Below, piece after piece: positions 1-5,104 of a DNA stretch of 7,739 nucleotides. This DNA is from Spirochaetaceae bacterium (GTDB taxonomy: Bacteria; Spirochaetota; Spirochaetia; Treponematales; Treponemataceae), in assembly GCA_031272345.1 (NCBI GenBank), contig JAISTZ010000051.1:1-7739 (forward strand), in the 5' to 3' direction. The first letter of the stretch is position 1; the number at the start of each line of letters is the position of its first letter. The position numbers and the translations under genes are program-made. Under the pieces are notes generated by a model that was not told the DNA's origin, did no database searches, and saw nothing but the letters and a program-made list of their open reading frames with translations.

Positions 1-1
1 T

Positions 2-35
2 GCATGGTGCCAGGCGCATGTGCCTGGCACCATGC
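2..35 (-). terminator. Inverted repeat behind the last minus-strand gene, candidate intrinsic terminator
   Basis: Positions 2-15 and 22-35 are perfect reverse complements (14 bp, arms built on CATGGTGCCAGGC) around a 6-base loop. On the minus strand the hairpin begins two bases after the TAA stop of the small lipoprotein gene, where an operon terminator is expected. No T tract can be seen because the window ends one base beyond the hairpin, and there is no T run on the plus-strand side. The symmetric GTGCCAGGCAC-type core could equally be a dispersed REP-like palindrome. The hairpin is certain; its function is not. Confidence 0.5.
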
Positions 36-37
36 GG

Positions 38-424
38 TTAGCGCGGGCGCATCTGGTCCGCCATATTCATGGCCTTATATTTGTTTGAAAAAACCAGCAC
101 GGAATTTTCCGGGAGCCAGCCCTTGGCAAAGCCGTACCACAGGGCGGTTTTTGCGTCCCCCTGGGACGGGTCAGGCACAAGGGTGCGGGCGGTCACCTGC
201 TCGACATCGCACCGCCTGCCGTAGGCGGCTGTGGGCGCGGAGGGGGAGCAGGATTCCCGGAAGGCGGCGTAGGGCTCGATGATGACCGCCCAGAGCACGC
301 CGTAGCCCATGGCAGCCGCATCGGAGGCGGTGTTGATTTCGGGGACAGCTCTTTTGAAGGGGCCGCAGGACGCAAGCAGAATCAGGGAGACCCAGAGGGC
401 GCAAAAACCGGCGGCGGTTTTCAT
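38..424 (-). CDS. Small predicted lipoprotein, function unknown
   Basis: A 128-residue protein with a clear lipoprotein signal peptide: Lys2, a hydrophobic stretch at about residues 7-18, and a lipobox LLASC ending at Cys20. It is therefore expected to be lipid-anchored at an envelope membrane. The mature part (about 109 residues) has no motif that I recognise. It contains several cysteines besides Cys20 and an aromatic-rich middle (ALWYGFAKGWLPENS). The ATG shares one base with the TAA stop of the upstream membrane-protein gene (TAATG), and no good Shine-Dalgarno sequence precedes it, so translational coupling is likely. It is the last gene of the unit that begins with tRNA-Val. The reading frame and lipobox are seen directly; no function is proposed. 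Confidence 0.75.
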   Translation of the reverse strand: MKTAAGFCALWVSLILLASCGPFKRAVPEINTASDAAAMGYGVLWAVIIEPYAAFRESCSPSAPTAAYGRRCDVEQVTARTLVPDPSQGDAKTALWYGFAKGWLPENSVLVFSNKYKAMNMADQMRPR

Positions 425-831
425 TACAGGAAGAGGGCCTGGGGAAAGACGAAGTGGAGGACCCCCACGATCACCGACACAATGCCGATGTATTTTTTCT
501 CCCGCACACAGAACCGGTCCAGAAAGGCCGGGAGTTCCGCGCCGGAAGAGGAGGCCGCGTAATTCTGCGCCAGGAGGGAGCCCCCGGCGGCGATTCCCCC
601 AAGGGCGGGCAGCAGGTCCCCGATAACCGGAACCCTGGACATGGTGACGAACAGCTTGAGTATGCCCACAAGCACGGCGAGAATACCCAACACCAGGCGG
701 AAGGTGGTGTTTTCAAAGAAAGATGGGGCCGCGGAAACGCCCTCGCCGGAGTCCCCGTCGCCTCCCCTGGAGAAAATGAGCGCCAATCCGCAAAACACAT
801 TCAAAATCACCGATAAAAACCATAACTGCAT
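424..831 (-). CDS. Small multi-spanning membrane protein, function unknown
   Basis: A 135-residue protein with about four hydrophobic segments: residues 1-20 (cleaved signal or first helix), about 43-63, about 66-90 (Gly/Ala/Leu-rich) and about 114-132. It is an integral inner-membrane protein by composition and matches no family I can name. The ATG at 831 is chosen because AGGAG lies four bases upstream (836-840). The frame is also open to a GTG at 843 that overlaps the TGA of the preceding gene as GTGA, but that codon has no ribosome-binding sequence before it. The stop codon shares a base with the ATG of the following lipoprotein gene. The tight packing suggests that these envelope proteins are made together, but no pathway can be inferred. 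Confidence 0.75.
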   Translation of the reverse strand: MQLWFLSVILNVFCGLALIFSRGGDGDSGEGVSAAPSFFENTTFRLVLGILAVLVGILKLFVTMSRVPVIGDLLPALGGIAAGGSLLAQNYAASSSGAELPAFLDRFCVREKKYIGIVSVIVGVLHFVFPQALFL

Positions 832-835
832 AATG

Positions 836-840
836 CTCCT
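836..840 (-). promoter_or_regulatory. Ribosome-binding site deciding the start at 831
   Basis: AGGAG on the minus strand, four bases before the ATG at 831-829 and lying within the last codons of the alternative GTG-initiated frame. It overlaps the end of the preceding gene's TGA stop, which favours translational coupling and the shorter protein. Confidence 0.6.
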
Positions 841-1403
841 CACTTGCGTGTAATTGAACTTTTTAGGGACCTTTCCTGCCCCCCGCAGGACAAGACCGCT
901 TCCACCCGTATTATATCATAGTCCCCGGTCTTTGTACGGAAAAATTCCTCTTCCCCCAGATATTTTTTTTCCATAACCTGCCGGTCGAAGACTTCGCCGT
1001 CCGCATTGAACACGGAAATTTCCGCCCGCACGGTCCGGGGCTCCGCGTTCTTTGAGGGACCCAACCGGAGACTGATGTACAGGGTTTCTTCAAACGAGAA
1101 GGCCGAAAGCTCCGCCGGAATGTCCGCCACCTCGCCCCTGGACGCGGAGGGAACCGAATAGGTCAAAAACACAATCAGAGCGCACAGGGCAAGGATTGAA
1201 AAAAACAGTACCCGCTTGCCCGGCGTTGCGACCAGCACTTTAAAAAAGCCCCTGGGCATGGCGCCCTGGCCGCTGTAGTAGTCCCGGACATTTTGCGGGG
1301 CATTGGCGATCCGGCGCTCCCGGTTGTAATAGAATGTCAGGGGCTCTTCCCCGTCTTCCCAGCCGTCGGGCCGGGCGGGGCCCTGGGAGTTTATGCCGCT
1401 CAT
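840..1403 (-). CDS. Single-pass membrane protein with soluble C-terminal domain, function unknown
   Basis: A 187-residue protein. Residues 1-62 are polar and rich in Gly, Pro, Asp and Arg (motif FYYNRERR at 24-31). Residues 65-84 form one strong transmembrane helix preceded by Lys63-Arg64. Residues 86-187 are a soluble domain with alternating hydrophobic residues, consistent with a small beta-sandwich; by the positive-inside rule it would face the periplasm. No signal peptide, catalytic motif or known domain is evident. The ATG at 1403 is supported by GAGG five bases upstream, which overlaps the stop of the preceding lipoprotein gene; only seven bases separate the two genes. The topology is an inference and the function is unknown. 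Confidence 0.75.
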   Translation of the reverse strand: MSGINSQGPARPDGWEDGEEPLTFYYNRERRIANAPQNVRDYYSGQGAMPRGFFKVLVATPGKRVLFFSILALCALIVFLTYSVPSASRGEVADIPAELSAFSFEETLYISLRLGPSKNAEPRTVRAEISVFNADGEVFDRQVMEKKYLGEEEFFRTKTGDYDIIRVEAVLSCGGQERSLKSSITRK

Positions 1404-1410
1404 GGGGGCC

Positions 1411-2673
1411 TCACTTTTTTAACAGCGCGTCAATCACGTTGTCCGTGCGCCACCAGACGATTTTGGCCCCGTCCTTTTCCGCCAGCAGGGCCGAGAGGAT
1501 ACCCTGTTCGGAAAGGGCGAAGGAATAATATGCCAGCGCGGCGGTGTCCACGTCGAGGTGACGCTTGAGCACCGTCTGGTCCCTGGGGTGGAGCATCTGG
1601 AGGCTGTACCCCCCGGAATCGGCTGCGGAGAAAAAGAACCACCCCGAATCGGTGAGGCCGAGCAAGTCGTAGGTGATGGGCCTGGGGGAACCATTTCCGT
1701 CCCCGGCGGATTCAAAGGGCGGCACGGCTATGGGGGCAAGAAAATCCCCCGTGGGCACGTCCATGGGGCACAGGTAGGCGCCCGCGTATTCTATGCCCGA
1801 CTGAACCTTGGAGGCCGGGTCAATCACGCTGGTGTAGTAGTCAATCTTGAGGTAGAGACGGCGCAGGGTGGTGTCCGGGACAATCTGCTCCAGGGACAGG
1901 TACACGCTGCCCGGGCTGCCCGTCAGGTTGGGGAGGGCGGCTTTTTCTATGGGCAGCATGTAGAGGAGGAAGCCGTTTGAGGAGAACCAGTACACGTTCA
2001 TCCCCGTGTTCGTGCGGCACACCACCACCAGCTCGTTGTTCTTTGTGGTGTAGATATTTTGAATCCAGGGGAAGGGCATCCCCCCCGGCCCCCGCTGCCC
2101 CAGGTAGTCCATGAAGACCCCCTCCCCGGAAAACCTGAGCACAACCTGGGAAAGCCTGAGATTGCCCGCCGCGTCCCGGTCTATCCGCTCGGGAGGCAGG
2201 GTGTCCACCACGTAGATGTTCTTGTCCGAATCCGCCGCCAGAGCGCCGGGGTTTTCAAAGGGATAGGGAATCGCCTTTTGGGTTGAAAGCTCCCCGCCGG
2301 GATACCCGTCTTCCCCCTCGGGGTCGGTGGCAAAGGCCGGCCGGGGATTGTTTTCCGGGTTGTAGTAGACCGCCAGGAGGTCCCCGTAGGAATTGAGGTG
2401 CATCACCTTTTTTTGGGCCCCGTTGGAAATGTAGAAGAACCCGTCCCGCATGGTGATGTGGGTGTTCACGTCGCTCCTTCCGGGCAGGGTGAACAGGTTG
2501 ATTTCGTCCTCGAAGCTGCCGTAGCTGAGGGAGAAGAGTTCCGCCCGTTTTGACGTGTTGACCGCGGGACTTTGACCGCAGGAGGCCAAAAGCCCCGTCA
2601 GGGCAAGGAGGAGGAAGAAACCGTGTCGTTCTGGGCGATACTGGAATCGAACCAGTGACCCCAAGCGTGTCAT
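1411..2673 (-). CDS. Lipoprotein with propeller-like (NHL-like) repeats; start codon lies inside tRNA-Val
   Basis: A lipoprotein of up to 420 residues. Residues 16-32 give a signal peptide (Arg16-His17, hydrophobic 19-30) with lipobox LLASC ending at Cys32. The mature part has repeated units of the form 'hydrophobic strand, D/N-G, FYIS/IYVVD, strand' at about 73-103, 144-160 and 175-215, typical of beta-propeller or NHL-like proteins, so an extracytoplasmic binding or scaffolding role is plausible. It may belong to an uncharacterised spirochaetal lipoprotein family; I recall the label LIC_12708 for such proteins but could not verify it. The first 14 codons are encoded by tRNA-Val sequence. 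There is no ATG or GTG in frame between the tRNA 3' end and the lipobox, and the only TTG there is too close to the cysteine to leave a signal peptide. The ATG at 2673 is therefore the only usable standard start, with no convincing ribosome-binding site. The coding region is firm; the true N-terminus is unresolved. Confidence 0.8.
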   Translation of the reverse strand: MTRLGSLVRFQYRPERHGFFLLLALTGLLASCGQSPAVNTSKRAELFSLSYGSFEDEINLFTLPGRSDVNTHITMRDGFFYISNGAQKKVMHLNSYGDLLAVYYNPENNPRPAFATDPEGEDGYPGGELSTQKAIPYPFENPGALAADSDKNIYVVDTLPPERIDRDAAGNLRLSQVVLRFSGEGVFMDYLGQRGPGGMPFPWIQNIYTTKNNELVVVCRTNTGMNVYWFSSNGFLLYMLPIEKAALPNLTGSPGSVYLSLEQIVPDTTLRRLYLKIDYYTSVIDPASKVQSGIEYAGAYLCPMDVPTGDFLAPIAVPPFESAGDGNGSPRPITYDLLGLTDSGWFFFSAADSGGYSLQMLHPRDQTVLKRHLDVDTAALAYYSFALSEQGILSALLAEKDGAKIVWWRTDNVIDALLKK

Positions 2674-2705
2674 GCTTGTACTCTAACCAACTGAGCTAAT
2701 CGCCC
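2632..2705 (-). tRNA. tRNA-Val (anticodon GAC)
   Basis: Read on the minus strand, a complete cloverleaf is present. The acceptor stem GGGCGAT/ATCGCCC is 2699-2705 with 2633-2639. The D arm is GCTC/GAGT with a 9-base loop containing GG. The anticodon stem CAAGC/GCTTG is 2674-2678 with 2662-2666. The anticodon loop ATGACAC is 2667-2673, giving anticodon GAC (reads GUC/GUU). The variable region has 5 bases, and the T arm ACTGG/CCAGT carries the canonical loop TTCGATT. The discriminator is A at 2632. The 3' CCA is not encoded, so it must be added after transcription. A promoter lies about 60 bases upstream. No terminator follows; the transcript should continue into the lipoprotein gene whose frame starts inside the anticodon loop. 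Confidence 0.95.
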
Positions 2706-2732
2706 CTGCCCGCAAGGGCACACCATTGTTCC

Positions 2733-2762
2733 AAAACCCCCTGGCTCCGGAACAGCCAAGGG
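2733..2762 (-). terminator. Hairpin with short U tract behind cheY, candidate che operon terminator
   Basis: On the minus strand 2762-2754 (CCCTTGGCT) pairs with 2746-2738 (AGCCAGGGG) as a 9-bp stem with one G-U pair and a 7-base loop, followed by GTTTT (2737-2733). It lies about 28 bases after the cheY stop. The U tract is short, so efficiency may be modest. The predicted tRNA transcription start (about 2758) falls inside the left arm, so tRNA transcripts would carry only about five of the stem pairs. Confidence 0.45.
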
Positions 2763-2764
2763 AC

Positions 2765-2793
2765 AGTGTATACCATCGAAAAAAACCTGTCAA
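2765..2793 (-). promoter_or_regulatory. Sigma-70-type promoter for tRNA-Val and the downstream genes
   Basis: On the minus strand a perfect -35 box TTGACA occupies 2793-2788. A -10 box TACACT (2770-2765) follows after 17 bases; TATACA (2772-2767) at 15 bases is the alternative. The predicted start is near 2758, giving a 5' leader of about 50 bases that RNase P would remove, including a small TGCCC/GGGCA hairpin at 2707-2720. The -35 box overlaps the stop codon of cheY. Confidence 0.6.
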
Positions 2794-3230
2794 CCCTTCT
2801 TAAACAGGGAACCGATGCGTTCCAGAACTTTTTTTCGGTCCAGGGGCTTGACGATGTAGTTTTTTGCCCCGAGCATGAGGGACTTTTTGACCAGCTCCTC
2901 CTTGCCCAGGGCGCTCACCATGACGACCCTGGCGTTCTTGTCGAAGGCCATGATATGCTCCAGGGACGTTATCCCGTCCATCCTGGGCATGGTTATATCC
3001 ATGGTGACGAGGTCGATGTTCGGGAAGAGCTCCTTGTATTTGTCGATGCCCTCCTTGCCGTCCGCCGCGGTGGTGACGATTTCGTAGCCCTCGCTGGTAA
3101 GAATCTGCCCCAACTGTTTTGCCACAAACATGGAATCGTCAACAATGAGCACCCGGATTTTGGACCCGTCCGCTTTTATTCCCGCCGGAATTGAACCGTC
3201 GGCTGATGAAAAATCTGTCGTCACTATCAT
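2790..3230 (-). CDS. cheY: CheY chemotaxis response regulator
   Basis: A 146-residue single-domain receiver protein. The acidic pocket is Asp31-Asp32 (VDDS), the phospho-acceptor Asp78 lies in the strand TMDITMPRMDG, the switch residue is Ser106 and the conserved Lys is Lys128 (VKP). There is no output domain, as expected for a diffusible CheY that takes phosphate from CheA and binds the flagellar switch. It has an N-terminal extension of about 20 residues (1-23) compared with CheY of enteric bacteria. The ATG at 3230 is supported by AAGGAG seven bases upstream (3238-3243). Sixteen bases separate it from the cheX stop. It is the last gene of the chemotaxis operon, and its stop codon overlaps the promoter of the next unit. 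Family assignment is secure; naming it CheY rather than a generic receiver rests on the operon. Confidence 0.95.
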   Translation of the reverse strand: MIVTTDFSSADGSIPAGIKADGSKIRVLIVDDSMFVAKQLGQILTSEGYEIVTTAADGKEGIDKYKELFPNIDLVTMDITMPRMDGITSLEHIMAFDKNARVVMVSALGKEELVKKSLMLGAKNYIVKPLDRKKVLERIGSLFKKG

Positions 3231-3246
3231 CTTCTTTCTCCTTGGC

Positions 3247-3711
3247 CTAATTGCGTTCCCTGATTGCCACGTTGACTTCTACCTTGCCCTGCTCGGTAAT
3301 CATGGGGACAATCAGGGCCTCAACCGCTTGATTCGTTATTTCCATCTTTTCTCCCGTAAAAAGCGCCGGAGGGGTCAGGTCGAACCGGAACCCCAGCTCG
3401 TGCAGCTTGGTGACCGCCTGGGCGGTGATGAGATTGGCAAGCTCCGCGATGGTCGCCTTGGCCAGGTCGCCGAATTCGGAGATCTCCTCGCCGTTCATCC
3501 TGGAGGCGATTCTGAGGGCCGTGTCCAGGGTCATGTCGAAGAGCACCCGCCCCTCCACATCCCCCGCAAGACCCACGAAGGCGGCGCACCCCATGACCGA
3601 CTGGGACGTGGACTTGAGGTACAACTGCCCCCGCTTGACTTCTCCCCCCAGGACTTCACTCAGAATCCTGTAGGCGGTCTCAACAAAAGGATTTATATAC
3701 TCTACGCGCAT
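3247..3711 (-). CDS. cheX: CheX, CheC-type CheY-P phosphatase
   Basis: A 154-residue protein of the CheC/CheX/FliY phosphatase family, which hydrolyses CheY-P in organisms without CheZ. The signature E-x-x-N is present once: Glu90 and Asn93 in the helix ATIAELANLIT. One such motif per chain is the CheX arrangement (CheC usually has two), and the length matches CheX. The N-terminal sequence (MRVEYINPFVETAYRIL) and the 'GR-V-LFDM' strand around residues 54-60 also fit. The protein should be cytosolic. The ATG at 3711 is supported by AGGAG six bases upstream (3718-3722). The gene lies 18 bases after the cheW-cheR-like gene and 16 before cheY, so phosphatase and substrate are made from one mRNA. 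Confidence 0.93.
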   Translation of the reverse strand: MRVEYINPFVETAYRILSEVLGGEVKRGQLYLKSTSQSVMGCAAFVGLAGDVEGRVLFDMTLDTALRIASRMNGEEISEFGDLAKATIAELANLITAQAVTKLHELGFRFDLTPPALFTGEKMEITNQAVEALIVPMITEQGKVEVNVAIRERN

Positions 3712-3729
3712 ATTATGCTCCTGGATTCG

Positions 3730-5094
3730 CTATGTTGTGTATACCGTGACCGGCCCGGCGGTGTGCTCCCGCCAGGGTTCGATACCGGCAAGGCTTTCGT
3801 TTTCACCGATAAAGACCACTCCGCTGCCCTTGAGTTTCTCCCGGAAGTCCGCCAGCAGGGTTTTCTGCCCCTGGGGACTCAGAAACGGGATGACATCCCG
3901 GCAAAAAATCACATCCGCCGGGGGAATCGCCGTGGTGTGGAGGATGTCGTGGTATTCAAAAAAGACCATCTCCTTTATCTCCGGGTTGAAGGTGCAGGCC
4001 CCCGACGCGGTCCTGGAAAGGTAGGGGGCGTACCAGTCCGTTGCGGCCTGGCCGCTCACCGTGAGGAGGGATGCGTTGGACACGTTGATCAGGTCGATGT
4101 CCTGGGCAAAAATCTTGATTTGCGCGCCGGGATACCGCTTTCTGAGGATGCAGGCCAGGGAATAGGCCTCGTAGCCCTTGCCGCACCCGGGATTCCACAC
4201 GTTGATCTGCCTGGCCGAATTGTCCGGCAGGGCCCCGTAGACCGCGTCCGCATAGGCCCTGGACCACAGGGCGCCCGTGGAGGGTGAAAAAAACGGCTCC
4301 AGGAAGGCCGATGCGTCCCCTTCGTCCTTGAGCTGCACGTCCTTGCCCCGGTCTTTCTTCCATGCTTCGTAGCGCCGCTTCACCCACCCGGAGGTAATCC
4401 CGTTGGTGGTGAAGTGTTTGAGGGACAGGAGGGCGTCCGTCACGAACTGGTAGCCCATGTCCGCATCGCCCGCCCCCCCGGCGCCCCCGGCTTTTTTGGC
4501 CTCCGGGGTATGCGGCGCATCCTGCCGCGGCAGGGAAAGCCGGCCCCCCGCCTCTTCCGCCTCCCCGGCCCTGCCGAAGATCCGGTCGATGTCCAGGAGG
4601 ATGTAGAGGTCCCCGCCGCTTTCCACCACCGCGGAGATGTACTTGATGTTGATGTCCCCAAAGAGCGGGTGGGGCGGGCGCACCCGCGCGGAATCCACGC
4701 TGATCACCCTGTCGATGTAATCGACGATGATTCCGAAGGTCTGTTCCTGGCAGGAGATGATAAGCATGTTCTCCAGGCTCTGGAAGGCCCGTTCCGGCAC
4801 GGGGAGGCTGAAGAACACCCGCAGGTCTATCACCGGGATGATGTCTCCCCGCAGGTTGTAGACCCCGGTGACAAAGGGGGCCGTGTTGGGCACGAAGGTA
4901 AAGCTGCCCGCCCGGGCGATTTCCTTTACCTGCATGATGTCGATGGAATAGTCCTTCCCCCCGAGGCTGAAGGTGACCATCTTGAATTCTATCTTCGGCT
5001 CCCCCCCGGGAGCGGAGCCGGTGTTTTGGGTTTCGGCTTCCGCCGCCTGGGGCGCCGTTCTTGTCGCTGTGGCTTCCACTGTTCTCCCTTGCAT
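3730..5094 (-). CDS. CheW-CheR-like fusion, chemotaxis coupling protein
   Basis: A 454-residue two-domain protein. Residues 1-35 are a low-complexity, Ala/Thr-rich tail. Residues 36-175 form a CheW domain with the conserved GVYNLRGDIIPVIDLR block (Arg82 is the likely receptor-contact arginine) and FGIIVDYI; this part should link receptors to CheA. A Gly/Ala-rich linker (175-212) leads to a CheR-like methyltransferase fold at about 213-454: SAM-loop NPGCGKGYEAYSLAC (301-315), acidic AQDID (330-334), VIFCRDVI (395-402) and a GENESL-type C-terminal strand. The helical CheR N-domain is shortened, and the usual FFR motif reads FFSP (268-271), so methyltransferase activity is uncertain. Such fusions are known in spirochaetes. 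It starts ten bases after cheA. The ATG at 5094 is chosen, but a GTG at 5079 has the better ribosome-binding site. Confidence 0.9.
   Translation of the reverse strand: MQGRTVEATATRTAPQAAEAETQNTGSAPGGEPKIEFKMVTFSLGGKDYSIDIMQVKEIARAGSFTFVPNTAPFVTGVYNLRGDIIPVIDLRVFFSLPVPERAFQSLENMLIISCQEQTFGIIVDYIDRVISVDSARVRPPHPLFGDINIKYISAVVESGGDLYILLDIDRIFGRAGEAEEAGGRLSLPRQDAPHTPEAKKAGGAGGAGDADMGYQFVTDALLSLKHFTTNGITSGWVKRRYEAWKKDRGKDVQLKDEGDASAFLEPFFSPSTGALWSRAYADAVYGALPDNSARQINVWNPGCGKGYEAYSLACILRKRYPGAQIKIFAQDIDLINVSNASLLTVSGQAATDWYAPYLSRTASGACTFNPEIKEMVFFEYHDILHTTAIPPADVIFCRDVIPFLSPQGQKTLLADFREKLKGSGVVFIGENESLAGIEPWREHTAGPVTVYTT
5084..5090 (-). promoter_or_regulatory. Ribosome-binding-like AAGGGAG inside the 5' end of the cheW-cheR-like gene
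   Basis: AAGGGAG on the minus strand lies four bases before an in-frame GTG (5079-5077). The upstream ATG at 5094 has no comparable sequence before it. If used, the protein would lose its first five residues. Both starts fall before the CheW domain, so the predicted function does not change. Confidence 0.35.
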
Positions 5095-5104
5095 GTCGAG
5101 TTTT

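Noticed and set aside
841..843. GTG at 843 as start of the multi-spanning membrane protein
   Set aside because: No ribosome-binding sequence precedes it, whereas the ATG at 831 has AGGAG four bases upstream.
1411..1422. A-AAA-AAG slippery heptamer just before the stop of the propeller-like lipoprotein
   Set aside because: A -1 shift would add only four residues before a new stop, and no stimulatory stem follows, so it is probably chance Lys-Lys coding.
2779..2808. CCTGT/ACAGG hairpin at the end of cheY followed by seven T on the minus strand
   Set aside because: The stem has only five pairs with a 13-base loop and overlaps coding sequence; the 9-bp hairpin at 2738-2762 is the better terminator candidate.
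3130..4287. Long plus-strand open frame opposite cheX and the CheW fusion
   Set aside because: It lies antisense to clearly recognisable CheX and CheW-CheR sequence, has a composition typical of GC-rich opposite-strand frames (His, Gly, Arg, Pro) and shows no domain.
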